Source of the DNA: Micromonospora cathayae | GTDB lineage: Bacteria > Actinomycetota > Actinomycetes > Mycobacteriales > Micromonosporaceae | Direction of reading: 5' to 3' | Assembly (NCBI RefSeq): GCF_028993575.1 | Contig: NZ_CP118615.1 | Location: 248,001-312,000 of the forward strand | DNA length: 64,000 nucleotides | Shown here: positions 48,590 through 56,442 of the stretch, one piece after another | Numbering within the stretch: position 1 is the stretch's first letter | Layout: every line of letters begins with the position of its first letter | Translations under genes and position numbers: made by a program | The notes under the pieces: model-generated | The model's input: only the letters and a program-made list of their open reading frames with translations | What the model was told of the DNA's origin: nothing | Databases searched by the model: none

Positions 48590-49932
48590 CCGATATCCCG
48601 CGCCGGGCCGTGTCCCGGACCGCCAAGCTCGCCGCACTGCCGCTCGGCTTCGCCGGACGGACCGTCCTCGGCATGGGAAAGCGCGTCACCGGGCTCGCCT
48701 CCGAGGTGATCTCCGCCGAGATCCAGCAGCGCACCGCCGAGCAGCTCTTCAGCGTGCTGGGGCAGCTCAAGGGTGGTGCGATGAAGTTCGGCCAGGCGCT
48801 GTCGGTGTTCGAGGCCGCCCTGCCCGAGGAGGTCGCCGCGCCGTACCGGCAGGCGTTGACCAAGTTGCAGGAGGCGGCTCCGCCGCTGCCCGCGGCGACG
48901 GTGCACAAGGTGCTCGCCGAGCAGCTCGGCCCGGACTGGCGGGACCGGTTCCTGGAGTTCGACGACACCCCGGCCGCGGCCGCCAGCATCGGTCAGGTCC
49001 ACCGGGCGGTCTGGCGGGAGCGGCCCACCGGCCGGCGCAGGACGCCGACCGGACGCCCGGTCGCCGTCAAGATCCAGTATCCGGGGGCCGGCGACGCGCT
49101 GCTGGCCGACCTGAAGCAGCTCTCCCGGCTGGGTGGGATGTTCCGGGCGATCCAGCCCGGCCTGGACGTCAAGCCGCTCCTCGCCGAGCTGCGCGAACGC
49201 ATCACCGAGGAACTCGACTACGAGCTGGAGGCCGAGTCGCAGCGGGCCTTCGCGGCGGCGTACGCGGACGACCCGGAGATCTTCATCCCGGCGGTGGTCG
49301 ACGCCGCGCCCCGGGTGCTGGTCACCGACTGGGTGGAGGGCACCCCGCTGGCGGAGATCATCCGGGAGGGCACCCCGGAGCAGCGCGACGAGGCCGGCCG
49401 CCTGATGGCCACCCTGCACCTCTCCGCACCGGCGCGGGCCGGGCTGCTGCACGCCGACCCGCACCCGGGCAACTTCCGGATCCTCCCCGACGGGCGGCTC
49501 GGCGTGATCGACTTCGGCGCGGTGGCCCGGCTGCCGGAGGGTACGCCCGAGCCGATCGGCCGGCTGGCCGGGCTGGCCCTGCGCGGCGAGGCCGACGCCG
49601 TGGTGGCGGGCCTGCGGGCCGAGGGCTTCGTCCCGGCCAACGAGCCGATCGACGCGCAGGCGGTGCTGGATTTCGTCCGCCCGATGCTGGAGCCGGTCGC
49701 GGCCGACGAGTTCCAGTTCACCCGGGCCTGGCTGCGGGCCGAGGCGACCCGGCTGGCCAGCCCTCGGTCGCCGGCCTACCAGCTGAGCCGGCAGCTCAAC
49801 CTGCCCCCGTCGTACCTGCTCATCCACCGGGTGACGCTCGGCTCGATCGGGGTGCTCTGCCAGTTGGAGGCGAAGGCCCCCTACCGGGCCATCCTGGAAC
49901 GCTGGCTGCCCGGCTTCGCCCCGGTGGCCTGA
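48586..49932 (+). CDS. ABC1/UbiB-family atypical kinase
   Basis: A 448-aa ABC1 (AarF/ADCK/UbiB) kinase-like protein. It shows the KxGQ motif in QLKGGAMKFGQALSVFEAALP, the Ala-rich loop TPAAAASIGQVHRAVW, nucleotide-lysine PVAVKIQYPG, LRERITEELDYELEAESQRAFA (ExD), then LLHADPHPGNFRILPDGRLGVIDFGAVARLP. ATPase activity is typical; the substrate may be lipid. The start is GTG 48586 overlapping the ThiF-like stop (GTGA). In mycobacteria the homologue stands beside whiB7 and has been linked to intrinsic antibiotic resistance. Confidence 0.92.
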   Translation: MTDIPRRAVSRTAKLAALPLGFAGRTVLGMGKRVTGLASEVISAEIQQRTAEQLFSVLGQLKGGAMKFGQALSVFEAALPEEVAAPYRQALTKLQEAAPPLPAATVHKVLAEQLGPDWRDRFLEFDDTPAAAASIGQVHRAVWRERPTGRRRTPTGRPVAVKIQYPGAGDALLADLKQLSRLGGMFRAIQPGLDVKPLLAELRERITEELDYELEAESQRAFAAAYADDPEIFIPAVVDAAPRVLVTDWVEGTPLAEIIREGTPEQRDEAGRLMATLHLSAPARAGLLHADPHPGNFRILPDGRLGVIDFGAVARLPEGTPEPIGRLAGLALRGEADAVVAGLRAEGFVPANEPIDAQAVLDFVRPMLEPVAADEFQFTRAWLRAEATRLASPRSPAYQLSRQLNLPPSYLLIHRVTLGSIGVLCQLEAKAPYRAILERWLPGFAPVA

Positions 49933-49940
49933 CACACGCG

Positions 49941-49974
49941 GACGGGCGCACCCGGATCTCCGGGTGCGCCCGTC
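49941..49974 (+). terminator. 16-bp stem hairpin after the ABC1 gene
   Basis: GACGGGCGCACCCGGA (49941-49956) and its exact complement 49959-49974, 2-nt loop, begins 8 nt after the stop. It separates the ABC1 gene from the convergent whiB7 operon. Confidence 0.85.
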
Positions 49975-50031
49975 CTGCTCGTCGGTGTCGGGTGGGCCCT
50001 CCTCCGCACGGGGCCGTGCGGAGGGGCCCGG

Positions 50032-50259
50032 TTACAGTGCGCCCAGTTCGCGGGCCGACCGGTTGCGGCTGGCCATGGCGACGGTACGGGCGGATCGGGT
50101 TGCCTCAGTGCTCGTGGTGCTGCGACCGGCCTGAGGCCGGGGCATTCGGGCCCGGGACAACGCTTCGTGGAGTAGTTGCATCGCGGTGACTCCGTTCAGG
50201 ACGTGCAGGTTCGTGGTCGGTGCCGGGGCGGCACCGGGGTTGCCGTGGTTCGGGTTCAT
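50032..50259 (-). CDS. 75-aa unknown protein coupled to whiB7
   Basis: A small gene starting MNPNHGNPGAAPAPTTNLHVLNGV with a helical middle TAMQLLHEALSRARMPRPQ and an Arg/Thr-rich tail RSTTSTEATRSARTVAMASRNRSA. ATG 50259 lies 1 nt after the whiB7 stop, so translation is coupled and expression should follow whiB7 induction. No known domain and no cysteines. A partner, target or regulator role in antibiotic response is inference from position. Confidence 0.65.
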   Translation of the reverse strand: MNPNHGNPGAAPAPTTNLHVLNGVTAMQLLHEALSRARMPRPQAGRSTTSTEATRSARTVAMASRNRSARELGAL

Positions 50260-50260
50260 G

Positions 50261-50626
50261 TCAGGCCGCCAGCCGGACCGTGTTGCGGGACGTGGCCAGC
50301 CCACTGGCCGCCAGTCGCGCCTCGGCCTCGACCCGCAGGGCGGCGTCCCGGGCGACGTCCTCCTTGCGCGGGCGGCCCCGGGGCCGCTTGCGCGGGACGA
50401 CCGCGCCACGCTCGAAGATCTCGCCGCCCCAGACGCCCCAGGGCTCGGCCCGCTCGACCGCACCGGCCAGGCACTCGACACGCAGCGGGCAGTCCCCGCA
50501 GAGCGACTTGGCCAGCTCCAGCTCGGTGGGCGAGTCGGAGAACCACAGGTCGGGGTCGAACTTCCGGCAGGGCAGGTTCGCCTCCAACTCGACGTTCGCG
50601 TCGAGGGGAGCCAACGCCAGACTCAT
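50261..50626 (-). CDS. whiB7: WhiB7-type antibiotic-response regulator
   Basis: A 121-aa WhiB protein with the WhiB7 hallmarks: cysteines in NLPCRKFDPDLWF and SLCGDCPLRVECLAGAV (C-x2-C-x5-C), the EPWGVWGGE turn, and the RGRPRK AT-hook near residue 82 that binds AT-rich promoter DNA. It binds the primary sigma factor and activates resistance genes; the equivalent in Streptomyces is WblC. ATG 50626. The long leader holds an upstream ORF and an intrinsic terminator. A coupled small gene follows. Confidence 0.95.
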   Translation of the reverse strand: MSLALAPLDANVELEANLPCRKFDPDLWFSDSPTELELAKSLCGDCPLRVECLAGAVERAEPWGVWGGEIFERGAVVPRKRPRGRPRKEDVARDAALRVEAEARLAASGLATSRNTVRLAA

Positions 50627-50688
50627 CGCCCGGTCACCTCTCTCTCACATCGATCTCGTGGATCGTGTTTCCGACAAAACTCGGCGGG

Positions 50689-50733
50689 ACAAAAACTGAG
50701 GCCGCGGATCCCGGTAGCGGGTTCCGCGGCCTC
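50689..50733 (-). terminator. Intrinsic terminator in the whiB7 leader (attenuator)
   Basis: On the minus strand a stem built from GAGGCCGCGGAACCCG and the complementary CGGGATCCGCGGCCTC (50698-50733) is followed by AGTTTTTGT (50689-50697). Stem plus U-tract is a canonical Rho-independent terminator and it stands about 60 nt before the whiB7 start. Position and form match attenuators in the whiB7/wblC leader that are relieved by translation-inhibiting antibiotics. Confidence 0.85.
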
Positions 50734-50746
50734 GAGGTGAGCCGGT

Positions 50747-50765
50747 GGTCTGATGAGATCAGACC
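50747..50765 (-). promoter_or_regulatory. Hairpin at the leader ORF stop
   Basis: GGTCTGAT-GAG-ATCAGACC, a perfect 8-bp stem with 3-nt loop, spanning the TGA of the 86-codon leader ORF and standing 13 nt before the terminator. A ribosome finishing the ORF would melt it, so it may act in switching between terminator and read-through. Confidence 0.6.
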
Positions 50766-51019
50766 GGTCTCCCTCGAGGTGGAACACCGCGGACGTCCAG
50801 CCGCCGCTTCATGGCGGTGGTGGTGTCGACGCCCTTGCCCGTGAAGCCACTGGTCCCCTCGATTCCGTTCGGCGCGGCGGCCAGGATCAGCTCGGCCTGA
50901 TCCTGGAGCTGGTGCACCTGCGGAATCGGGAGCCCGGCGACCGGGGCGACCCGGACAGCCGACAACGGAGCGACGCCATTCGGCAGCACCGCCGGACGCT
51001 CGTAGATGTAGGTCTCCAT
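50759..51019 (-). CDS. 86-aa leader ORF upstream of whiB7
   Basis: An ORF of unknown family starting METYIYERPAVLPNG at ATG 51019, with a very strong AAGGAGGTGG ribosome site 6 nt upstream. The body contains LPIPQVHQLQDQAELILAAAPNGIEGTSGFTGKGVD and a basic end KRRLDVRGVPPRGRPV. It has no cysteine. It lies between uvrD2 and whiB7 on the same strand; its stop is 25 nt before the attenuator terminator. It can be a regulatory uORF, a functional small protein, or both. At 86 codons it is long for a uORF. Confidence 0.7.
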   Translation of the reverse strand: METYIYERPAVLPNGVAPLSAVRVAPVAGLPIPQVHQLQDQAELILAAAPNGIEGTSGFTGKGVDTTTAMKRRLDVRGVPPRGRPV

Positions 51020-51143
51020 CGGGGCCACCTCCTTGACGTTCTCTCGTGATCGGCTCGGTCTCACCCTCGTGAGCAGCCAAGATGGCTCGGCTCGCGAGGT
51101 GTGTCCTGAGGCTATTCCTCGCTACCAGGGGAGGGCAAACGAA
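51020..51143 (-). promoter_or_regulatory. Probable whiB7 promoter region
   Basis: The 124 bp between the uvrD2 stop and the leader ORF hold, on the minus strand, an AT-rich TAATTCGTTTGCC and GAATAGCC about 20 bp later. WhiB7-controlled promoters carry an AT-rich block just before the -35, which fits this and the AAAGTTTGGAAAA tract at the end of uvrD2 (51150-51165). The promoter elements are weak by eye. Confidence 0.4.
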
Positions 51144-53312
51144 TTACGACGGGTTTTCCAAACTTTTCTCTGAGCAGACGTCGTCCACCGCCGCGCCACC
51201 CACCAGGGCCAGCACGGACTCGCCGTAGAGGCCCAGCTTGCGGGGGCCGATACCGGCGATGGCGATCAATTCCTCGGGGCGACCGGGTCGCCGCTCGGCC
51301 AGCGCGGTCAGGGTCGCGTCGGTGAACACCACGTACGCGGGGACCTTCTGCGCCCCGGCCACCCGCTGCCGCCAGTCCCGCAGCCGCTCCAGCAGCTCGT
51401 CGTCGAGGTCGGACGGGCAGGTCGGGCAGCGGCCGAGCTTGCGGTCGACCCCGGCGAGCAGGGTCGCCCCGCAGACCCGGCAGGAGACCACCAGGTTGCG
51501 TCGCCGTCGCTCGCCCCGCTGGACCGGGCCGGCCCCGGCCCCGGCCCGCTCGGTGCCGCCGCCGGAGCGGTCGAACTGCGGCAGGAACCGCGACGGCCGC
51601 CGGGGCCGCCCGCCCGGGGACCGGGCCGAGGCGTACGACAGCCACAGCCACTCCCGGGCCCGGGTGATCCCGACGTAGAGCAGCCGCCGTTCCTCCTCCA
51701 CCTGCTCGGCGGTCTTCGCGTAGCCGGTGGGCAGCGTCCCCTCGGCGAGCCCGACCAGGAAGACGGCGTCCCACTCCAGGCCCTTCGCGGAGTGCAGGGA
51801 GGCCAGGGTGACCCCGTCGACCGTGGGCACGTGCTGCTGGGCGGCCCGCCGGTGCAGCTCGTCGGTGAAGTCGGCCAGGGTGACCGGCCGCTCGACCGCC
51901 GCCGCCTCGCCGATCGGCACCACGGTCGGGGTGGCCGCGTACTCCTCGGCGAGCTGGAGCAGGGCGGCGAGGGCCTCCCAGCGTTCCCGGGCCGCCCCGC
52001 CGGCCGGGGGCGCGTCCGGGGTCCAGGCGACCGCGGCCAGCGCCTCCACCACGGCGGCCGGCAGCGGGGTCTCCCCGGGGATCGAGCGGGTGGCGGACCG
52101 CAGCGCCACCATCGCCTGCCGTACCTCGGGCCGTTCGAAGAACCGCTCCGCGCCCTGCACCACGTACGGCACCTCGGCCTCGGCGAGCGCCTTCTCGTAC
52201 GCCTCGGACTGCGCGTTGGTGCGGAACAGCACGGCGATCTCCCGGGGCGGGGTGCCGGCGGCGACGAGCTGCCGGCAGCGCGCGGCGACCGCGGTGGCCT
52301 CGGCCGGCTCGTCGGTGAAGATCCGCAGATCCGGTTCCGGGCCGGCCGGGCGCTGCCCGACCAGTTCCAGCCGGAGCCGGGCCTCGGTGCCCCGGGCCTG
52401 GCCGATCACCGCGTTCGCCAGCCCCACCACCTGGGGCGTGGAGCGGTAGTCGCGGACCAGTCGGACCACGGTGGCGTCCCGGTGCCGGCGCGGGAAGTCC
52501 ACCAGGTACGCCGAGGTGGCCCCGGTGAACGAGTAGATGGTCTGGCTGGCGTCGCCGACCACGGTCAGGTCGTCCCGGCCGCCGAGCCAGGCTTCCAGCA
52601 GCCGCTGCTGCAACGGGTTGACGTCCTGGTACTCGTCGACCACGAAGTGCCGGTACTGGGCGCGGACCTGCTCGGCGACGTCCGGGTGTTCCTCGATGCC
52701 CCAGACCGCGGCGCGCAGCACGTCCTCGAAGTCGATCACCCCGCCGGCCCGTTTGACCGTCTCGTACGTGGCGAACACCTCGGCCACCCGGGCCGGCTCG
52801 TGCGGGGTCTCGCGCAGCGCCTTCGCCGCCGCCACCACGTACTCCCCCGGCTCGACCAGCGACGACTTCGCCCACTCGATCTCGCCGGCCAGGTCCCGGG
52901 CGGCCGCCCGGTCGGTCCGCAGGCCGACCCGGGCGGCGGCCAGGGTGACCAGCCGGACCTTGCTGTCCAGCAGCTCCGGCATGGCCCGCCCGCGCAGCAG
53001 CCGGGGCGCGAAGTAGCGCACCTGGCGCAGGGCGGCGGCGTGGAACGTGCGGGCCTGCACGCCGCCCGCGCCGAGCTGGGTGAGCCGGTGCCGCAGCTCG
53101 GCGGCGGCCCGCGCGGTGAAGGTCACCGCCAGCACGTGCCGGGGGGAGATCGCGCCGGTCAGCGCCCGGTGGGCGATCCGGGAGGTGATCGCCCGGGTCT
53201 TCCCGGTGCCCGCGCCGGCCAGCACGCAGACCGGCCCGGCGGGCGCGGTCACCGCCGACCGTTGCTCAGGGTCCAGCCCGGCCAGCACCTGATCCGCCGA
53301 GTACACCGCCAC
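51144..53312 (-). CDS. uvrD2: ATP-dependent DNA helicase UvrD2
   Basis: A 722-aa superfamily-1 helicase. Motifs: LDPEQRSAVTAPAGPVCVLAGAGTGKTRAI (Q motif and Walker A), VVDEYQDVNPLQQRLL (Walker B, DEYQD), VGDASQTIYSFTGA (III), VRLVRDYRSTPQVV (IV), GVTLASLHSAKGLEWDAVFLVGLAEGTLP (V) and VGITRAREWLWLSYA (VI). The UvrD2-specific tetracysteine CRVCGATLLAGVDRKLGRCPTC near residue 605 links to a C-terminal HRDC domain (ELIAIAGIGPRKLGLYG). GTG 53312. Role in DNA repair and viability. It lies divergent from mycoredoxin and upstream of the whiB7 leader. Confidence 0.95.
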   Translation of the reverse strand: MAVYSADQVLAGLDPEQRSAVTAPAGPVCVLAGAGTGKTRAITSRIAHRALTGAISPRHVLAVTFTARAAAELRHRLTQLGAGGVQARTFHAAALRQVRYFAPRLLRGRAMPELLDSKVRLVTLAAARVGLRTDRAAARDLAGEIEWAKSSLVEPGEYVVAAAKALRETPHEPARVAEVFATYETVKRAGGVIDFEDVLRAAVWGIEEHPDVAEQVRAQYRHFVVDEYQDVNPLQQRLLEAWLGGRDDLTVVGDASQTIYSFTGATSAYLVDFPRRHRDATVVRLVRDYRSTPQVVGLANAVIGQARGTEARLRLELVGQRPAGPEPDLRIFTDEPAEATAVAARCRQLVAAGTPPREIAVLFRTNAQSEAYEKALAEAEVPYVVQGAERFFERPEVRQAMVALRSATRSIPGETPLPAAVVEALAAVAWTPDAPPAGGAARERWEALAALLQLAEEYAATPTVVPIGEAAAVERPVTLADFTDELHRRAAQQHVPTVDGVTLASLHSAKGLEWDAVFLVGLAEGTLPTGYAKTAEQVEEERRLLYVGITRAREWLWLSYASARSPGGRPRRPSRFLPQFDRSGGGTERAGAGAGPVQRGERRRRNLVVSCRVCGATLLAGVDRKLGRCPTCPSDLDDELLERLRDWRQRVAGAQKVPAYVVFTDATLTALAERRPGRPEELIAIAGIGPRKLGLYGESVLALVGGAAVDDVCSEKSLENPS

Positions 53313-53317
53313 AGCGA

Positions 53318-53344
53318 GGAATCATCCCAGCTTCCCCGGGCGTT
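53318..53344 (+). promoter_or_regulatory. SigR/SigH-type promoter for mycoredoxin
   Basis: GGAAT at 53318-53322 and GTT at 53342-53344 are separated by 19 bp, matching the thiol-stress sigma consensus GGAAT-N18/19-GTT. It is about 70 bp upstream of mrx1. The cognate sigma and anti-sigma genes are at 20447-21359. Mycoredoxin is a known SigH/SigR target. Confidence 0.65.
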
Positions 53345-53412
53345 GCAGCGGATAGCCTGGCGGAATCGAAGCCGCCCGACGCGCGACGCATGACCGATGG
53401 AGGATCTGACCC

Positions 53413-53658
53413 ATGTTGACGATGTATTCCACCCCGTGGTGCGGCTACTGCCACCGGCTGAAGTCCCAGCTCGACCGGGAGGGGATCGCGTACCAGGTGG
53501 TCGACATCGAGCAGGACCGGGCGGCGGCCGAGTTCGTGATGCAGGTCAACGGCGGCAACCAGACGGTCCCGACGCTGCGCTTCGCCGACGGCTCCGCGCT
53601 GACCAACCCCTCCATCACCCAGGTCAAGCAGCACCTCGCCAGCCTGCCCAGCGCCTGA
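53413..53658 (+). CDS. mrx1: Mycoredoxin (glutaredoxin-like, reduces mycothiol disulfides)
   Basis: An 81-aa thioredoxin-fold protein with the catalytic CGYC near residue 10 (MYSTPWCGYCHRLKSQLD), the cis-Pro segment NGGNQTVPTLRFADGS, and length typical of Mrx1. It reduces mixed disulfides using mycothiol. ATG 53413. A SigR-type promoter precedes it and a 13-bp-stem terminator follows. Divergent from uvrD2, as in mycobacteria. Confidence 0.95.
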   Translation: MLTMYSTPWCGYCHRLKSQLDREGIAYQVVDIEQDRAAAEFVMQVNGGNQTVPTLRFADGSALTNPSITQVKQHLASLPSA

Positions 53659-53669
53659 ACGACGGTCGG

Positions 53670-53717
53670 CCACGAGGTCGTCACCCGTCCCGGCGGGTCG
53701 AGGCGACGACCTCGTGG
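53670..53717. terminator. Hairpin between mrx1 and the convergent MFS gene
   Basis: CCACGAGGTCGTC (53670-53682) and GACGACCTCGTGG (53705-53717) are exact complements enclosing a smaller ACCCG/CGGGT. The right arm is inside the MFS coding end, whose stop is at 53681-53683. Confidence 0.7.
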
Positions 53718-54955
53718 TCGGCCCGGGGGCCGGTCGGGGGCCGCCGCTGGGCGGGCACGGCCGGCAGCCGTCCCGGCGGCGGGGAGAACCGACGGCCCCG
53801 CCACAGGTAGCCGGCGGCGGCCAGGGTCACCACCCCGACGAAGAGGAACAGCAGCCGGTAGTCCAGCACCGCGACCAGCAGCGCCCCGGTGCCGATCGAG
53901 ACCGCCTGGGGCGCGCTGACCAGGGCGTCCGAGGCCGCGGTGGCCCGGCCCATCAGCCCCGGCGCGGTCCGCCGCTGGACCAGCGTGTGCAGGCCGACCG
54001 TGGTCAGCGGCAGGGACAGCCCGGCCAGCAGCAGCGCGGTCACGGCGAGCCACAGACTCGGGTACGTCAGGGTGAGCGCCGCCGCCCCGAACAGCCCCAC
54101 CCCGGCGGCGAGCGCGCCCACCTCGCCGACCCGGCGCACCACGGTCGAGGAGACCAGCGCGCCGACCAGCCCGCCCACCCCCTGCACGCTGAACAGGACG
54201 CCGACGAAGGCGGTCGGGCGTTCCAGGCCCCGTTCGACGTACGCGAACAGCAGCGCCTCGGTGAAGCCGATCACCAGCGAGGCCAGCCCGTACCCGAGCA
54301 GGGCCCGGCGCAGCGCCGGTTCGCCGGCCAGGTGTCGTAACCCGGCGCCCAGTTCGGCCGGGGTACGGGCCAGCCGGGACGCCGGACCGGGTTCGGCCAC
54401 CTGGAGCAGCCCGGCCACGGCCGCGGCGGTGACGAACCCGACGATGCCGATCGCGGTGAGCGCCCAGCCGCCGGCGGCGGCGTAGAGGGCCGCCCCGACG
54501 AGTGGTCCGCCCAGCCGTAGCCCCTGCCGCACGGTCTGCCGGGCGGCGTTCGCCTCGGCCAGCAGCCCGACCGGGACCAGGTGGCGGATCAGCCCGCTGA
54601 GCGCGGCGTTGAGCGCGATGGAGGAGAGTCCGTAGCAGGCGCCGACCAGGTAGACCACCCACACGTCGGCGGCGGTCCGGACGGTCAGCAGCGGGATGAG
54701 CAGCGCGGCGGCGACGATGTTGGCCGCGATGAAGAAGGGCCGGCGACGGTACCGGTCGACGACCCAGCCGATCAGCGGCGCGAGGGTCTTCGGCGCGACC
54801 ACCGCGAAGATCACCGCGCCGGCCATCCCGTCGGAGCCGGTCAGGTCCTTCACCCAGATGGCCAGGGCGAGCACCAGGATCGACTCGGCGGTCATGCTCG
54901 CCAACAACGCGCCGAAGAGGAGTCGGAAGTCGGGACGGCGCAGGACGGTGTGCAT
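53681..54955 (-). CDS. MFS transporter (DHA-type exporter)
   Basis: A 424-aa major facilitator with twelve hydrophobic segments. It starts MHTVLRRPDFRLLFGALLASMTAESILVLALAIWVKDLTGSDG at ATG 54955 and has PLIGWVVDRYRRRPFFI (motif A-like loop 2-3), then ATAASDALVSAPQAVSIGTGALLVAVLDYRLLFLFVG. The group resembles macrolide- or enterobactin-type exporters, but the substrate is not determined. The tail is Pro-rich. It is convergent with mycoredoxin and divergent from the XRE gene. Confidence 0.85.
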   Translation of the reverse strand: MHTVLRRPDFRLLFGALLASMTAESILVLALAIWVKDLTGSDGMAGAVIFAVVAPKTLAPLIGWVVDRYRRRPFFIAANIVAAALLIPLLTVRTAADVWVVYLVGACYGLSSIALNAALSGLIRHLVPVGLLAEANAARQTVRQGLRLGGPLVGAALYAAAGGWALTAIGIVGFVTAAAVAGLLQVAEPGPASRLARTPAELGAGLRHLAGEPALRRALLGYGLASLVIGFTEALLFAYVERGLERPTAFVGVLFSVQGVGGLVGALVSSTVVRRVGEVGALAAGVGLFGAAALTLTYPSLWLAVTALLLAGLSLPLTTVGLHTLVQRRTAPGLMGRATAASDALVSAPQAVSIGTGALLVAVLDYRLLFLFVGVVTLAAAGYLWRGRRFSPPPGRLPAVPAQRRPPTGPRADHEVVASTRRDG

Positions 54956-55167
54956 CAGGGTCCTTCCGGCGAAGGGGTGGAAGTGTCCGATCAGGGGATC
55001 CCCGACCGGGTCGCGGGGCTGGTCGGCGCCGTTCCGGTCCTCCTTTTTCGAGACACGCCCGGCGGGGGGCGTCGGGGGCCGGCCGCGCCGTCCATACTGG
55101 CCGTGGGGGGCTAGTTTCATACAGTTACCGTCGCGTCTGCGGCGGCCCGACGGAGAAGAGGACACCC

Positions 55168-56133
55168 GTGCCTCCTGCCGTACCCAGCCCGATCCTGCGG
55201 CGACGCCGGCTCGGCACCGAACTACGCAGCCTGCGTGAGGCGTCCGGCCTCACCGGTGAACAGGTCATCGAACGGGTCGGCTGGGCCTCGGCGTCCAAGC
55301 TGTCCCGGTTGGAGAACGGCCGCAGTCGCCCCGACCCGCAGGACGTCTCCGACCTGCTGGACCTCTACGGAGCGGACGACGCGATCCGCGCCGAACTGAC
55401 CGCGATCACCCTAGAGGCCGGCGACATGCGAGCCTGGCTCAGATCGTACGGGGCGATGACCGAACACCAACGGAGCTACGCCGAGTTGGAGGCGGGCTGT
55501 GCGGAGATCTGCGAGTACAGCCCGGTCCTGGTGCCGGGTTTGCTCCAGACCGCCGCGTACGCCCGGGTCCGGATCGTCTCCGCGCAACTGGCCGATGAGG
55601 ACGCCGACCCGCAGACCGTGGAGACCGAGGTCAACGCCCGGCTGGCCCGGCAGGCGCTGTTGCAGCCGGCCGACGCGCCCCGCTACACAGCGGTGCTGGA
55701 GGAGGGTGCGCTGAGTCGTCGGGCCGGGCCGCCGGAGGTGATCCGGGAGCAGCTCGCCAGGCTGTGCGAGCTGGCCGTGGCGCCGAACGTGACGATCCAC
55801 GTGTTGCCCCGGGACGCCAGCATCGGCGAGTGGTACCTCCCCCCGACCGCGTTCTCGCTCTACCGCTTCCCCGACCCGGCGGACCCGGAGACCCTGGCGA
55901 TCGAGGGCGGCTTCACGGACGTCGTGTCACACGCGGCAAAAGCACTGAACCGCTATAAAATGGTCTTCGAGTGGCTGTGCGCGGCGGCACGCTCCCCATC
56001 GGACTCCCTGTCCTGGCTGATCGACGCGGCGGAACGGGCGACCGAGGCGGCGGCACCCGCCACGGCGGCGTACGGGTCGCCAACGGCGCCGGCCCAACGC
56101 CGCAGCCGAACCGAACGACTGACGGAGCGGTGA
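55168..56133 (+). CDS. XRE-type regulator with DUF5753 domain
   Basis: A 321-aa helix-turn-helix protein. N-terminal XRE DNA-binding part LGTELRSLREASGLTGEQVIERVGWASASKLSRLENGRSRPDPQDVSDLLDLYG (about residues 15-65), then the DUF5753 effector domain (YAELEAGCAEICEYSPVLVPGLLQTAAYARV, VVLEEGALSRRAGPPEVIREQLARL, FSLYRFPDPADPETLAIEG). The start is GTG 55168. It is 69 bp upstream of a DUF397 gene; such pairs are abundant in actinomycetes and regulate development or secondary metabolism. Confidence 0.9.
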   Translation: MPPAVPSPILRRRRLGTELRSLREASGLTGEQVIERVGWASASKLSRLENGRSRPDPQDVSDLLDLYGADDAIRAELTAITLEAGDMRAWLRSYGAMTEHQRSYAELEAGCAEICEYSPVLVPGLLQTAAYARVRIVSAQLADEDADPQTVETEVNARLARQALLQPADAPRYTAVLEEGALSRRAGPPEVIREQLARLCELAVAPNVTIHVLPRDASIGEWYLPPTAFSLYRFPDPADPETLAIEGGFTDVVSHAAKALNRYKMVFEWLCAAARSPSDSLSWLIDAAERATEAAAPATAAYGSPTAPAQRRSRTERLTER

Positions 56134-56202
56134 CGGTCTCCACCGTGCCGTAGCTGGCGGGCCACTCGCCCCCATCGGAGTTCACCGACCAGGAGCAGAG
56201 CC

Positions 56203-56442
56203 ATGAACCAGATCCACCACACCCCGTCCGGCACAGTCGAGCACCTGGCGGACGCCGCGTGGCGCACCAGCTCGCGCAGCCAGACGTCCAACTGCGTCGA
56301 GGTCGCGCCGCTGCGTACCGGCCCGGCGGCGGTGGCGCTACGGGACAGCAAGGACCGCAGCGGGCCGGTGCTCTTCTTCGACCGGACACCGTGGGCGGAC
56401 TTCATCGCCGGCACCCGCGGCGGGGAGTTCGACCTGCACTGA
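56203..56442 (+). CDS. DUF397-family small protein
   Basis: A 79-aa DUF397 protein: DAAWRTSSRSQTSNCVEVAPLRTGPAAVALRDSKDRSGPVLFFDRTPWADFIAG, with the WRTSSRSxxxNCVEV and VRDSKD motifs. ATG 56203 is preceded by GGAGCAGAGCC. It is likely the partner of the XRE regulator upstream; some pairs act as antagonist and regulator. Confidence 0.93.
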   Translation: MNQIHHTPSGTVEHLADAAWRTSSRSQTSNCVEVAPLRTGPAAVALRDSKDRSGPVLFFDRTPWADFIAGTRGGEFDLH

